Shown piece by piece: positions 16,757 to 26,716 of a stretch of DNA of 64,000 nucleotides. Numbering within the stretch: position 1 is the first letter of the stretch; each line of letters begins with the position of its first letter. A program made the position numbers and the translations under genes. The stretch is from NCBI RefSeq assembly GCF_005870025.1, contig NZ_VATA01000003.1:186001-250000 (forward strand). Direction: 5' to 3'. This stretch comes from Poseidonocella sp. HB161398 (GTDB lineage: Bacteria > Pseudomonadota > Alphaproteobacteria > Rhodobacterales > Rhodobacteraceae). Under the pieces are notes generated by a model that did not search any database, had not been told where the DNA came from, and worked only from the letters and a program-made list of their open reading frames with translations.

Positions 16757-19700
16757 ATGTCGATCAAGGCCAGCATCTATCACCTGACGCATTACAAATA
16801 CGACCAGCCAGTGCTACTGGGGCCGCAGGTGATACGGCTGAGGCCAGCACCGCATTCGCGGACCCGCGTGCTGACGCATTCGCTGAAGGTCAGCCCGTCC
16901 ACGCATTTCGTGAACCACCAGCAGGACCCCTACGGCAACTGGCTGGCGCGGTTCGTCTTCCCCGAGCCGGTGAAGGAATTCAAGATCGAGGTCGACCTCG
17001 TCGCCGACATGTCGGTCTACAACCCCTTCGATTTCTTCGTCGAGGAACGCGCCGAATTCTACCCGTTCGAGTATCCCGAAGAGCTGCTCGACGACCTGTC
17101 GATCTACATGAAGCCCGAGCCCGCGGGCCCGCATCTGAAGAAGTTCCTCAAGGGCGTGCCGACGGAGAAGATGCGCTCGGTCGATTTCGTCGTCGACCTG
17201 AACCGCCGCATCAACGAGGCCGTGGAATACGTCGTCCGGCTGGAGCCGGGCGTCTACACCCCCGAGGAGACCTTCGAGAACGGCAAGGGCTCGTGCCGCG
17301 ACAGCTCCTGGCTGATGGTGCAGGCCCTGCGCAATCTCGGCCTCGCCGCGCGCTTCGTCTCGGGCTACCTGATCCAGCTGAAGCCCGACCTGAAGGCGCT
17401 CGACGGCCCGTCGGGCACCGAGGTCGACTTCACCGACCTGCATGCCTGGTGCGAGGTCTTCCTGCCGGGCGCGGGCTGGATCGGCTTCGATCCGACCTCG
17501 GGCCTTCTGACCGGCGAAAGCCACATCCCGCTGGCCGCCACCCCGCATTACAAGAACGCCGCGCCGATCTCGGGCGGGTTCTCGGGCCCGGACGACCTGA
17601 AGACCGAATTCGATTTCGACATGCAGGTGACCCGGGTCGCCGAGCATCCGCGGATCACCAAGCCCTTCTCGGATGACAGCTGGGACGCGCTGAACGCGCT
17701 CGGCGCCCATGTCGACCGCAAGCTCGCCGAGAACGACGTCCGCCTGACCATGGGCGGCGAGCCGACCTTCGTGTCGATCGACGATTTCGAGTCCGACGAA
17801 TGGAACTCCGCCGCGGTCGGCCCGCAGAAGCGGGCGCTGGCGGATGTGCTGATCCGGCGGCTGCGCGAGAAATTCGCCCCGGGCGGCTTCCTGCATTACG
17901 GCCAGGGCAAGTGGTATCCGGGCGAGACCCTGCCGCGCTGGACCTTCTCCTGCTACTGGCGCCGCGACGGCAAGCCGATCTGGAACGATCCCGACCTGAT
18001 CGCCCGCGAGCTGCCGGAGGAGGCGATCGAGAAGACGGACGCGCCGACCTACGAGGACGCCGCGCAGCTGACCACCGCGATCGCCGAAGCGCTGTCGGTG
18101 GAGACCGGCAACATCATGCCCGCCTACGAGGACCCGGCCGAATGGCTGCTGCGCGAGGGCGGGCTGCCGAACAATGTCGATCCGGAGAACTCGAAGCTCG
18201 AGGATGCCGAGGAACGCCAGCGGATGCTGAAGGTCTTCGAGCGCGGGCTGACCAAGCCCGTGGGCTATGTCCTGCCGGTCCAGCCCTGGCAGGTGAAGCA
18301 CACGACCACGCGCAAGTGGATGTCGGAGAAGTGGAAGACCCGCCGCGGCAAGATCTTCCTGGTGCCGGGCGACAGCCCCGTCGGCTACCGCCTGCCGCTG
18401 GGCGCGCTGCCCTACCTGTCCTCGGCCGAGTATCCCTATATCAACGAGGCCGACACCACGCTGGAACGGCCGCCGCTGCCCGATATCTCCAAGGAGATGG
18501 CCGAGCGGCTGGGCCGGGAATGGCTCGACCAGAAGGTCGCCACCGTCACCTACGAGACCGCCGAGAAGGACGGCCCGGTTCCGCAGAGCCTCTACGAGAT
18601 CGACGGCCATGTCCGCACCGCCATCTCGGTGGAGCCGCGCGACGGCCGGCTGACGGTCTTCCTGCCCCCGGTCGTCTGGCTGGAGGACTACCTGGAGCTT
18701 GTCGCCGCCTCCGAGGCCGCGGCCAAGCGGCTGGGCCTTCCGGTCCATATCGAGGGCTATCCGCCCCCCTCGGACCCGCGCCTGAACGTCATCAAGGTCA
18801 CGCCCGATCCCGGCGTGCTGGAGGTCAACATCCAGCCCGCCTCCAACTGGGACGAGGCCGTCGAGATCACCGAGACGATCTACGAGGAGGCCCGCCAGAG
18901 CCGCCTGGGCGCCGACAAGTTCATGATCGACGGCAAGCATACCGGCACCGGCGGGGGCAACCACGTGGTGATCGGCGGGGCGACCATCATGGACAGCCCC
19001 TTCCTGCGCCGTCCGGACCTGCTGCGCTCGCTGATCCTGCACTGGCAGCGGCACCCGTCGCTGAGCTACCTCTTCTCCGGCCTCTTCATCGGCCCGACCT
19101 CCCAGGCGCCGCGCGTCGACGAGGGCAGGGCGGACCATCTCTACGAGCTGGAAATCGCGCTGCAGCAGATCCCGGCCCCCTGGGAGGGCATGCCGCCCCT
19201 GCCGTGGCTGACCGACCGGCTCCTGCGCAACCTTCTGGTCGACGTGACCGGCAACACCCACCGCGCCGAGATCTGCATCGACAAGCTCTACAGCCCCGAC
19301 GGCCCCACCGGCCGGCTCGGCCTGGTGGAGTTCCGCGGCTTCGAGATGCCGCCGAATGCGCGGATGTCGCTGGCCCAGCAGCTCTTGATCCGGGCGCTGA
19401 TCGCGCGGTTCTGGGAGAACCCGCTATCGGGCAAGCTGACGCGCTGGGGCACGACGCTTCACGACCGGTTCATGCTTCCGCACTACCTCTGGGAGGATTT
19501 CAACGAGGTCCTCGCCGACCTGAACGAGCATGGCTATCCGATGCAGCCCGACTGGTACAAGGCCCAGGCCGAGTTCCGCTTCCCCTTCTGCGGGGAGGTC
19601 GAGGGGCCGGGCGTCCATCTGGAGCTGCGCCAGGCGCTGGAGCCCTGGCACGTCATGGGCGAGACCGGGGCGATCGGCGGCACGGTGCGCTATACCGACA

Positions 19701-20128
19701 GCTCGACCGAACGGGCGCAGGTCAAGCTGACCACCTCGGATCCGTCGCGCTACACCGTCGCCTGCAACGGCCGCATCGTGCCGATGCAGAAGACCGCGGA
19801 AAACGGCGTCTCGGTGGGCGGCATCCGCTACAAGGCCTGGCAGGCGCCCCTGGCGATGCACCCGGTCGTGCCGCTGCACGTGCCCCTGACGATCGACATC
19901 TTCGACACCTGGTCGAACCGTGCCATCGCGGGCTGCGTCTATCACGTGGCGCATCCGGGCGGCCGGAACTACGATACCTTCCCGGTCAATTCCAACGAGG
20001 CGGAGGCAAGGCGGCTTGCGCGATTCGAACCGCACGGGCATACACCGGGACTCTACGTGCCGCCGATCGAGACACCGCATCCGGAATTCCCGATGACGCT
20101 CGATCTGCGGCGCCTTGCCGGGATGTGA
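16757..20128 (+). CDS. Transglutaminase-like domain fused to DUF2126 (putative amidoligase)
   Basis: A 1123-residue cytoplasmic protein. Residues 1-300 hold an N-terminal beta domain and a transglutaminase-fold peptidase with the triad Cys180 (GKGSCRDSS), His229 (DLHAWCE) and Asp245 (GFDPTSG). Residues 310 to the end are DUF2126, grouped in published comparative work with amide-bond-forming enzymes. Conserved stretches include [34 protein letters not shown] and [14 protein letters not shown]. It is first of three genes, separated from the next by three bases. The predicted role is processing and ligation of a small peptide; the product is unknown. Confidence 0.88.
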   Translation: MSIKASIYHLTHYKYDQPVLLGPQVIRLRPAPHSRTRVLTHSLKVSPSTHFVNHQQDPYGNWLARFVFPEPVKEFKIEVDLVADMSVYNPFDFFVEERAEFYPFEYPEELLDDLSIYMKPEPAGPHLKKFLKGVPTEKMRSVDFVVDLNRRINEAVEYVVRLEPGVYTPEETFENGKGSCRDSSWLMVQALRNLGLAARFVSGYLIQLKPDLKALDGPSGTEVDFTDLHAWCEVFLPGAGWIGFDPTSGLLTGESHIPLAATPHYKNAAPISGGFSGPDDLKTEFDFDMQVTRVAEHPRITKPFSDDSWDALNALGAHVDRKLAENDVRLTMGGEPTFVSIDDFESDEWNSAAVGPQKRALADVLIRRLREKFAPGGFLHYGQGKWYPGETLPRWTFSCYWRRDGKPIWNDPDLIARELPEEAIEKTDAPTYEDAAQLTTAIAEALSVETGNIMPAYEDPAEWLLREGGLPNNVDPENSKLEDAEERQRMLKVFERGLTKPVGYVLPVQPWQVKHTTTRKWMSEKWKTRRGKIFLVPGDSPVGYRLPLGALPYLSSAEYPYINEADTTLERPPLPDISKEMAERLGREWLDQKVATVTYETAEKDGPVPQSLYEIDGHVRTAISVEPRDGRLTVFLPPVVWLEDYLELVAASEAAAKRLGLPVHIEGYPPPSDPRLNVIKVTPDPGVLEVNIQPASNWDEAVEITETIYEEARQSRLGADKFMIDGKHTGTGGGNHVVIGGATIMDSPFLRRPDLLRSLILHWQRHPSLSYLFSGLFIGPTSQAPRVDEGRADHLYELEIALQQIPAPWEGMPPLPWLTDRLLRNLLVDVTGNTHRAEICIDKLYSPDGPTGRLGLVEFRGFEMPPNARMSLAQQLLIRALIARFWENPLSGKLTRWGTTLHDRFMLPHYLWEDFNEVLADLNEHGYPMQPDWYKAQAEFRFPFCGEVEGPGVHLELRQALEPWHVMGETGAIGGTVRYTDSSTERAQVKLTTSDPSRYTVACNGRIVPMQKTAENGVSVGGIRYKAWQAPLAMHPVVPLHVPLTIDIFDTWSNRAIAGCVYHVAHPGGRNYDTFPVNSNEAEARRLARFEPHGHTPGLYVPPIETPHPEFPMTLDLRRLAGM

Positions 20129-20131
20129 TAT

Positions 20132-22555
20132 TTGAGCACGAATGAGAGGATTGAGCGTCGCGGCAAGCTCGCGGCGTTCATTCGCGACTACAAGCCGACC
20201 GAGAACACCGCGGACGAGCTTCTCGATCCGACAGGGGAGATGCGGCCGGTCTGGAAGGACTTCCTCGGACAGTTCGGCCGCCTCTCGGGCATCGATATCG
20301 AACGGCGCTTCCACCGGGCAGAGCAGTACCTGCACGATGCCGGCGTCTACTACCGCGAATACGACCACGGTTTCTCGCGCGAGCGCGCCTGGCCGCTGAG
20401 CCACATCCCCGTGCTTCTCTCGGACGAGGACTGGACCGCGATCTCCGGGGCGCTGGTCCAGCGCGCCGACCTGCTGGAGGCGATCCTCGCCGATCTCTAC
20501 GGCTCGAACCACCTCGTGGCGGACGGGCACCTGCCGGCCTCGCTGGTGGCCTCGATGCCCGAATGGCTGCGCCCGATGGTCGGGATCGCGCCGCGCTCGG
20601 GCCATTTCCTGCATTTCATCGCTTTCGAGATCGGCCGCGGCCCGGACGGGCGCTGGTGGGTGCTGGGCGACCGTACCCAGGCGCCGACCGGGGCGGGCTT
20701 CTCGGTCGAGAACCGCGTCGCGATGAGCCGGATGTTCCCGGAATACTTCGCCGATCGCAGCGTCGCCAAGATCGGCGGCTTCTTCGCCGATTTCCGCGCC
20801 GCGCTGGAGCATCTCTCGGACGAGACCGAGGGCGGGGTGGGCGTGCTGACGCCGGGCATGCTGAACCAGGGCTATTTCGAGCATGCCTATATCGCCCGCT
20901 ACCTGGGCTTCATGCTGCTCGAGGGCGAGGATCTGGTCGTGCGCGACGGCAAGGTCATGGTGCGCACGGTCAACGGGCTGCAGCCGATCAGCGTGATCTG
21001 GCGCCGCGTCGACAGCGCCTGGGCCGACCCGCTGGAGCTGAACGAGGCCTCGCGGCTGGGCACGCCGGGCCTTGTCGGGGCGCTGCGCCAGGGCTCGATG
21101 ACCATGGTCAACGCGCTCGGCTCGGGCGTGCTCGAGACCCGCGCCATGCTGGCCTTCATCCCGCGGATCTGCCAGGCGCTGACCGGCGAGCCGCTGAAGA
21201 TGCCGAACATCGCCACCTGGTGGTGCGGCCAGGGGGCCGAGCGCAGCCATGTCCAGGCCAATACCGAACGGATGATGATCGCGCCCGCGCTGGCGACGCG
21301 GCTGCCCTTCGACAGCGATGGCAAGACCGTGCTCGGCGGCAAGTTCCGCGGCACCGCCTCGGCCTCGATCTCCGACTGGATCGAGAGCGAGGGCGGCAAC
21401 CTCGTCGGGCAGGAGGTCGTGCGGCTCTCCACCACGCCTGCCTGGGACGGCGCCCAGCTGGTGCCGCGGCCGATGAGCCTGCGGGTCTTCGCGGCGCGCA
21501 CCCGCAAGGGCTGGACGCTGATGCCGGGCGGCTATGCGCGGATCGGGCGGCACCAGGATTCGACCGCCATCTCGCTGCAGAAGGGCGGCTCGGTCGCCGA
21601 TGTCTGGCTGATGGCGGAGCCGCCGGGATCGCAGACCGCGATCGCCGAGGCGCGGACCTCGCTGGGCACCCGGCCGGATCTGAACCTGCTGCCCAGCCGC
21701 GCGGCCGACAACCTCTACTGGCTCGGCCGCTATGTCGAGCGCGCCGAGGGCACGATGCGGATGCTGCGCGCCTACCATGTCCGGCTGGCCGAGAATGCCG
21801 CCGTCGACATGCCGCTGCAGCACGAGATCGGCGAGGCGCTGACCGTGGCGGGCGTCAATGTCGCCGAGCCGGTGCCGCTGGCGCTGACCGACATGATCGA
21901 CGCCGCCGTGCAGAGCGCGGCGCAGGTGCGCGACCGCTTCTCGGTCGATGGCTGGCTGGCGCTGAAGGAGCTGCAGGGGGCCGCGATGCTGCTGGCCGAG
22001 AACCACCGCGGCGACGAGGAGCCCCGCGCCGGGGACGACATCGCCCGCGAGATCTCGGGGCTGCTGCGCCAGATCACCGGTTTTTCCGGGCTGGTGCAGG
22101 ACAACATGTACCGCTTCACCGGCTGGCGCTTCCTGTCGGTCGGCCGCGCGCTGGAACGCGCGATGGACACCTGCTCCATGCTGGCGCGCTTCGCCGATCC
22201 GGCGGCACCCGAGGGCGGGCTCGACCTGGCGGTTGAGCTTGGCGACAGCGGCATCACCCATCGGCGGCGCTACACGATCGCGACCAACCGGCAGACGGTG
22301 ATCGACCTCCTGGCGCTTGACGGGCGCAATCCGCGCGGGCTGCTCTACCAGCTGATCCGCATGCGCACGCTGTGCGAAAGGCTGCCCGGGGCCGATGTCC
22401 ACGGACGGCTGGCGGATTTCTACCGCGCGGTGATCCGGGTGCAGACCGATATCGAGCTGCAGCGGCCGCACACGCTGGACACGAAGGCGCTGTGGAAGAC
22501 CCGCGGCGACCTGGCGGAGGTGTCGAACCTCCTGACCTTGCATTACTTCAGGTGA
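20132..22555 (+). CDS. Circularly permuted ATP-grasp ligase fused to alpha-E domain
   Basis: An 807-residue fusion. Residues of about 70-480 are a circularly permuted type 2 ATP-grasp domain (WWVLGDRTQAPTGAG, RVAMSRMFPEYF, VLTPGMLNQGYFEHAYIARY, VMVRTVNGLQPISVIWRR, MTMVNALGSGVLETRAM). Residues of about 515-800 are the all-helical alpha-E domain (LPSRAADNLYWLGRYVERAE). Elsewhere these are often two genes. ATP-grasp enzymes couple ATP hydrolysis to amide bond formation; substrates here are unknown. The start is TTG at 20132, four codons-worth short of any ATG in frame, and sits three bases after the upstream stop. Confidence 0.88.
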   Translation: MSTNERIERRGKLAAFIRDYKPTENTADELLDPTGEMRPVWKDFLGQFGRLSGIDIERRFHRAEQYLHDAGVYYREYDHGFSRERAWPLSHIPVLLSDEDWTAISGALVQRADLLEAILADLYGSNHLVADGHLPASLVASMPEWLRPMVGIAPRSGHFLHFIAFEIGRGPDGRWWVLGDRTQAPTGAGFSVENRVAMSRMFPEYFADRSVAKIGGFFADFRAALEHLSDETEGGVGVLTPGMLNQGYFEHAYIARYLGFMLLEGEDLVVRDGKVMVRTVNGLQPISVIWRRVDSAWADPLELNEASRLGTPGLVGALRQGSMTMVNALGSGVLETRAMLAFIPRICQALTGEPLKMPNIATWWCGQGAERSHVQANTERMMIAPALATRLPFDSDGKTVLGGKFRGTASASISDWIESEGGNLVGQEVVRLSTTPAWDGAQLVPRPMSLRVFAARTRKGWTLMPGGYARIGRHQDSTAISLQKGGSVADVWLMAEPPGSQTAIAEARTSLGTRPDLNLLPSRAADNLYWLGRYVERAEGTMRMLRAYHVRLAENAAVDMPLQHEIGEALTVAGVNVAEPVPLALTDMIDAAVQSAAQVRDRFSVDGWLALKELQGAAMLLAENHRGDEEPRAGDDIAREISGLLRQITGFSGLVQDNMYRFTGWRFLSVGRALERAMDTCSMLARFADPAAPEGGLDLAVELGDSGITHRRRYTIATNRQTVIDLLALDGRNPRGLLYQLIRMRTLCERLPGADVHGRLADFYRAVIRVQTDIELQRPHTLDTKALWKTRGDLAEVSNLLTLHYFR

Positions 22556-22571
22556 GGGGAGAGGCGTCTTG

Positions 22572-23477
22572 ATGACCACGCGCTACGACATCCGGCTGAA
22601 GATCTTCTACACCTACGGACAGTCGACCAGCTTGGGCCATCACGTCATCCGCATGCAGCCGCTGGAGCTGCCGCGGCGCCAGCGCGTCTCGATCCGCCAT
22701 CTGGAGATCTCGCCCCGCCCCAGCGAGCGCAGCGAGGGCACGGATTTCTTCGGCAACCGCGTGGTCTCGATCGGCTTCGGCGGGCGCACGGCCACCGGCA
22801 TCGAGTTCCAGCTGAAGGCCTGGGTGGAACGGCGCAGCCAGCGCGCGGGGCTCGACATCAGCCCGGCCCTGGCGCGGCTGCCGGTGGAACTGGCCTCGAT
22901 CCGCGATCTCGACGGCAGCTCGCCGCACCATTTCGTCCCGCCCTCGCCGCGGGTGGGCTCGGTGCCCGAGATCGGCGCCTTCGTGCGCGACATCGTCACC
23001 CCGGACATGACGGTGATGGAGGCGGTGACGCGGGTCGGGCTGGCGCTGCACGAGGAGATGGGCTTCCTGCCCGGCGCCACCGATGCCGACACGCCCCCGG
23101 CCGAGGCCTTCCGCCAGCGCAAGGGCGTCTGCCAGGACTATGCCCATATCATGATCTCGGGGCTGCGCTCGGTCGGGATCCCGGCGGGCTATGTCTCGGG
23201 CTTCCTGCGCACCCTGCCGCCCGAGGGCCAGCCCCGGCTGGAGGGCGCGGATGCGATGCATGCCTGGGTGCGGGCGTGGTGCGGCCGCGAGATCGGCTGG
23301 ATCGAATACGACCCGACCAATGCGATGACCGCCAGCGAGGACCATATCGTCGTCGCCTATGGCCGCGACTATTCCGATGTCTCGCCGGTGCGCGGCGTGA
23401 CGCGGATGTCGGGCATCGGCGGCACCGGGCACAGCGTCGACGTGGTCGAGCTGCCCGCCGGGCCCGCCACGGGCTGA
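22572..23477 (+). CDS. Transglutaminase-like cysteine peptidase
   Basis: A 301-residue protein with an N-terminal beta domain (YDIRLKIFYTYGQSTSLGHH) and a transglutaminase-fold catalytic domain. The triad is Cys187 (KGVCQDYAH), His230 (MHAWVRAW) and Asp247 (EYDPTNA). It belongs to the family that accompanies the ATP-grasp/alpha-E proteins. GGGGAGAGG precedes the ATG at 22572; a TTG directly before it is in frame. It is 16 bases after the ATP-grasp gene and ends the operon. An Anbu-type proteasome-like peptidase, which often follows in related clusters, is absent here. Confidence 0.88.
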   Translation: MTTRYDIRLKIFYTYGQSTSLGHHVIRMQPLELPRRQRVSIRHLEISPRPSERSEGTDFFGNRVVSIGFGGRTATGIEFQLKAWVERRSQRAGLDISPALARLPVELASIRDLDGSSPHHFVPPSPRVGSVPEIGAFVRDIVTPDMTVMEAVTRVGLALHEEMGFLPGATDADTPPAEAFRQRKGVCQDYAHIMISGLRSVGIPAGYVSGFLRTLPPEGQPRLEGADAMHAWVRAWCGREIGWIEYDPTNAMTASEDHIVVAYGRDYSDVSPVRGVTRMSGIGGTGHSVDVVELPAGPATG

Positions 23478-23535
23478 GCCGCGCCTTGCGGCGCGGGTCG
23501 TTCGCGCCTTGTCGGCGCGGTGCAGGGCCCCTGGC

Positions 23536-24000
23536 TCAGCAGATCCGCGGGAAGGCCTGCTCGACGCTGTTCATGCCGAGCACGGCGATCAGCCCGGGAT
23601 TGGACTGGGTCAGCTCCGACAGGGCGATGCCGTCGAGCGCCTTGTAGAAGGCCTCCACCGCATTGGCCAGAACGCCGCGCAGGCGGCAATGGTCGACGAT
23701 CGGGCAGTGGTTCTCGGCGCCTTCGAAGCATTCGGCGAAGGGCACGGTGCCCTCAAGGGCCCGAATCACCTCGCCGATATCGATCTCCTCCGCCGGGCGC
23801 GCCAGGCGCAGCCCTCCGTTGCGGCCGCGCGTGGTCTGGATCACCCCGAGCTGCGACAGGATGACAATGACATGGGCCAGATGGTTCTCGGAGGCGTTGC
23901 AGGCCTTGGCCACTTCGGCCTTCCTCACGGTCCGGTCATTGTTCACGGCGCAGAACATCAGTGTCCGCATGGCCAGATTTGTGCGTAGCGTCAGTCTCAT
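23536..24000 (-). CDS. nsrR: Rrf2-family regulator, NsrR-like nitric oxide sensor
   Basis: A 154-residue winged-helix protein. The N-terminal half has the Rrf2 HTH (AEVAKACNASENHLAHVIVILSQLG and the wing TRGRNGGLRLA). Cys91, Cys99 and Cys105 lie in the cluster-binding loop, with spacing like NsrR, whose [Fe-S] cluster reacts with NO. It probably represses NO-detoxification genes, none of which is adjacent. It is convergent with the transglutaminase operon, and the intervening 58 bases contain GC-rich hairpins. Confidence 0.85.
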   Translation of the reverse strand: MRLTLRTNLAMRTLMFCAVNNDRTVRKAEVAKACNASENHLAHVIVILSQLGVIQTTRGRNGGLRLARPAEEIDIGEVIRALEGTVPFAECFEGAENHCPIVDHCRLRGVLANAVEAFYKALDGIALSELTQSNPGLIAVLGMNSVEQAFPRIC

Positions 24001-24296
24001 GTCTGCCTTGCTCCCCGGGAATGGCTTTATGGTACCGGGACACTCTGCACCGTCCGCGATTTGCTGACTTTGATCCTAATCAATTCGCGGCCGGGCTGCG
24101 GCGCAGCGCCGGTGTTTTGCGGCCGCAGCGACGAAAGTCGCTATTTTTAGCGGGAATTGATTTGCCTGAGTGCTGATTACATGCAGTATCTGAGGACCAC
24201 ATTCCGGACGGGCCGGAGCCAGCCAGGCGGCAGACCAGGCGGCGACGGCCCAGCGGCACCGGAGCTAAGGGAGGGCGCGGGACCAGCACCCGCGGG
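24001..24296. other. Divergent intergenic region upstream of nsrR-like gene
   Basis: About 296 bases. The part at 24055-24190 is relatively AT-rich (TTTGATCCTAATCAATTCG and nearby). TTGATnnnAATCAA (24067-24080) resembles FNR/Dnr-type half-site arrangements (consensus TTGAT-N4-ATCAA) with an altered spacer. It could regulate the nsrR-like gene or the divergent gene. No small gene is evident. Confidence 0.4.
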
Positions 24297-25385
24297 ATGC
24301 ACATGGCTCAAGATTTTTGGCACGGCCCCGGCCGGAGCGCAGTTTTCGGCACGATGGCCGGGACCTGGAACAGTCCCCTCCGCGCAGGGGGCGGGGTCCA
24401 GCATGCCTGGGCGCCGGACCGGGCGCGCAGCGGCGCGGACGCGCTTGCGCGTCCCGAGCGGATCGCCGAACGGCTGCGCAAGGGGCTGGAAAGCGGCCGT
24501 GCCGCGGCCGAGGAGGCGCGGGCGGCGGCCCGGAGCCTCGACGTGGCGCTCTGCCCGCTGGGCGCGGCCGCGCGCGAGCGGCTTGTGCCGCTGCTGGCGG
24601 AATGCTTCGGGCTCGACGAGGCCGAGATCCGCGCCGGGCTCGCGCATCAGCCGGGCTGGGTCATGCGCCATGTCGACCCGGCCTCGCTGCGCCAGCTGCA
24701 GCGGCAATTCTCCGGAACCGATGTCGCCGTGCGCATCTCCGATCCGGCCACGTCGGCCTATCTTCTCGACATCACGCGGATGGACCGCCGGGCGCTGCCG
24801 CTGCTGGCGCGCTACTGCGCGCGGCTCGGCCTCTGCCCGCATCTGCGCGCGCCGGTCAGTCCGGCCGTGGCCGATCACCTGCTGGAGCGGTTCGAACGCC
24901 ACGGGCTTGCCGCGACCGACCGGGCCTTCCTGCCGCATTGCGTGCTGCTGACCCGGCTGCCGGGGCACCGCCATGGCCGCGCCGCGCTTTCCGCGCTGTC
25001 CGGCATCGCGCCCGGGGACATCCCGCAGGGCAGCGAAGGGCTGCCGCTGCTGCTTGATGCCGGGCTCGACCGCAACGAGGCGCGCGAGGCGATGGTCGCC
25101 TATACCGGCGCCGGGCTGGCGACGGTGGCACTGGCCTGCCGCGAGCTGCCCTTCTGGCTGGAAACCGCGATGGCGCCCGGCTCAGGCGCCCATCGGCGCC
25201 GGGAAAAGCTCCTGCAGCAGGTCGATGAACGCCCGCAGCCGGTGGGTCAGCGACCGCGCCCCCGGATAGACGAGGCTCAGCTCGACCGGCAGGCTGCTCC
25301 ATTGCGGGAGATGGCGGACGAGCCGTCCGGTGGCAATGTCGTCGGCCACGAGATATTCCGGCAGAAGCGCCAGTCCCGCGCCTGA
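24297..25385 (+). CDS. Unrecognised protein; C-terminal part antisense to lysR
   Basis: The frame has strong third-position GC bias through about 25180 and a plausible helical, Ala/Leu/Arg-rich composition, so a real gene is likely. I do not recognise it. Its last 66 codons run antisense through the end of the LysR gene and have a different, Arg/Gln/Pro-rich composition, which suggests that the original stop was lost by mutation or frameshift. The start is uncertain (ATG 24297, 24303 or 24354; none has a good Shine-Dalgarno). No membrane segment or signal peptide is seen. Confidence 0.55.
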   Translation: MHMAQDFWHGPGRSAVFGTMAGTWNSPLRAGGGVQHAWAPDRARSGADALARPERIAERLRKGLESGRAAAEEARAAARSLDVALCPLGAAARERLVPLLAECFGLDEAEIRAGLAHQPGWVMRHVDPASLRQLQRQFSGTDVAVRISDPATSAYLLDITRMDRRALPLLARYCARLGLCPHLRAPVSPAVADHLLERFERHGLAATDRAFLPHCVLLTRLPGHRHGRAALSALSGIAPGDIPQGSEGLPLLLDAGLDRNEAREAMVAYTGAGLATVALACRELPFWLETAMAPGSGAHRRREKLLQQVDERPQPVGQRPRPRIDEAQLDRQAAPLREMADEPSGGNVVGHEIFRQKRQSRA

Positions 25386-26063
25386 CATCACCGCGCTGTA
25401 GAGGCAGGGGTAGGACGAGAAGCTCATCCCCCCTGCCACGCGCACGATCATGTCCTCGCGACCGTCGGTCAGGTGCCAGCTCTGGATCAGGCCGATGCCG
25501 TAGAGCGCCACCGGATAGTCGGCCAGCTGCCGCGGAGAGACCGGGGGCGTGCCGAGGATGCCGGGCGCGCTGACCAGGATGCGGGTGCTCTGGAAGAGCG
25601 GCCGCGTCACCTGCGCGCCGGTGCCGCTGCCAAGGCGGATCGCGGCGTCGAAGCCTTCCTCGTCCAGATCCGGCTGGCCGTCGGTCAGCACCAGCTCCAG
25701 CGTCATCTCGGGATGGCGGCGGCGGCATTCGGCGGCCAGCGGACCCAGATAGGTCTGGCCGAAGAGCAGCGGCGCGGCGATGCGCAGATGGCCGCGCACC
25801 CGCCCGTCGCTGTCGCCGAGCGAGCGGGCGATATCCTCGGCATCCGCCAGGATCCGCTCGGCCCGCGCCAGCACCAGCGCGCCTTCCGCGGTCAGCCGCA
25901 GCCGCCGCGTCGTCCGCTCGATCAGCTTCACCCCCAGATCGCGCTCCAGATCCTGGATCCGCTTCGAGACGGTGGATTTCGGCGTGTTCAGCTTGCGCGC
26001 GGCGGCCGCGAACGAGCCCTGCTCGATCACCGCGCTGAATTCCTTGAGGGCATTCAGATCCAT
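25182..26063 (-). CDS. LysR-family transcriptional regulator
   Basis: A 293-residue regulator. The N-terminal HTH reads MDLNALKEFSAVIEQGSFAAAARKLN then TPKSTVSKRIQDLE, followed by a type 2 periplasmic-binding-like effector domain (RGHLRIAAPLLFG, then the YPVALYG and SGAGLALLPEYLV segments). It belongs to the group with a GSFAAAAR/STVSKRI HTH related to AaeR/CrgA-like regulators. LysR proteins usually control a divergent neighbour; here the divergent neighbour side is dtd on the same strand, so the target is unclear. Confidence 0.93.
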   Translation of the reverse strand: MDLNALKEFSAVIEQGSFAAAARKLNTPKSTVSKRIQDLERDLGVKLIERTTRRLRLTAEGALVLARAERILADAEDIARSLGDSDGRVRGHLRIAAPLLFGQTYLGPLAAECRRRHPEMTLELVLTDGQPDLDEEGFDAAIRLGSGTGAQVTRPLFQSTRILVSAPGILGTPPVSPRQLADYPVALYGIGLIQSWHLTDGREDMIVRVAGGMSFSSYPCLYSAVMSGAGLALLPEYLVADDIATGRLVRHLPQWSSLPVELSLVYPGARSLTHRLRAFIDLLQELFPAPMGA

Positions 26064-26122
26064 GAGCGTTCCGTCCCCATCTCTTCTGCGGCGCGGTTGG
26101 GCCCGGCCGTCCTCTTGCGGTG

Positions 26123-26572
26123 CTAGCCGCGGTCGTCGGTATCCATCCAGATCGTCACCGGCCCGTCATTGACCAGATGGACCTGCATGTCGGCGCCGAA
26201 TTCGCCAGTCTCCACCGCAATGCCCAGATCCGCAAGCGCCCGGGCGAAAAGCTCGTAGAGCGCGCGACCGGTTTCGGGCGCCGCCGCGCGCGAAAAGCCG
26301 GGGCGGTTGCCGCGGCGGGTATCGGCGGCCAGGGTGAACTGGCTGACCACCAGCGCGCCGCCCCCGCTGTCGAGCAGCGAGCGGTTCATCTTGCCCGCCT
26401 CGTCCGCGAAGATCCGCAGCTTCGCCACCTTGCCCGCGAGCGGCGCGACCAGCTCGGGCGTGTCGCCCTCCATCGCGCAGACCAGGATCAGCAGGCCCGG
26501 CCCGGTCCGGCCGCGCAGCGCCCCCGCGATCTCGACGCGGGCCTCGGCAACACGCTGGATCAGGACGCGCAT
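26123..26572 (-). CDS. dtd: D-aminoacyl-tRNA deacylase
   Basis: A 149-residue cytoplasmic enzyme that removes D-amino acids (and glycine) mischarged on tRNA. Family motifs are [32 protein letters not shown] (the SQxT catalytic loop near residue 77), and the C-terminal cis-Gly-Pro loop variant [11 protein letters not shown]. Length is standard. It lies 59 bases upstream of lysR on the same strand and divergent from the RNA methyltransferase gene. Confidence 0.97.
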   Translation of the reverse strand: MRVLIQRVAEARVEIAGALRGRTGPGLLILVCAMEGDTPELVAPLAGKVAKLRIFADEAGKMNRSLLDSGGGALVVSQFTLAADTRRGNRPGFSRAAAPETGRALYELFARALADLGIAVETGEFGADMQVHLVNDGPVTIWMDTDDRG

Positions 26573-26716
26573 TGCGGGCGTTTCCGGAAGGATGCGGGGC
26601 GGTTAGGGTGTCTGACTACCATGAGTCCTCTTCGCCCGTCGCCGGAGCAGAGGCAAGGGGCGCAGGGAAGAATCTTCCTCTCGAAAGCCGCCCGGTTTCG
26701 GGGTATCGGCGGAAAG

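Noticed and set aside
19424-22579. A 1051-codon minus-strand open frame opposite the ATP-grasp gene
   Set aside because: Composition is Arg/His/Gln/Ala-rich with no motifs; the plus strand carries conserved ATP-grasp and alpha-E motifs.
16757-23477. Assignment of the transglutaminase/ATP-grasp cluster to a glutathione-like or cyanophycin-like known pathway
   Set aside because: No GshA/GshB, cyanophycin synthetase or Anbu motifs are present, so any named product would be guesswork.
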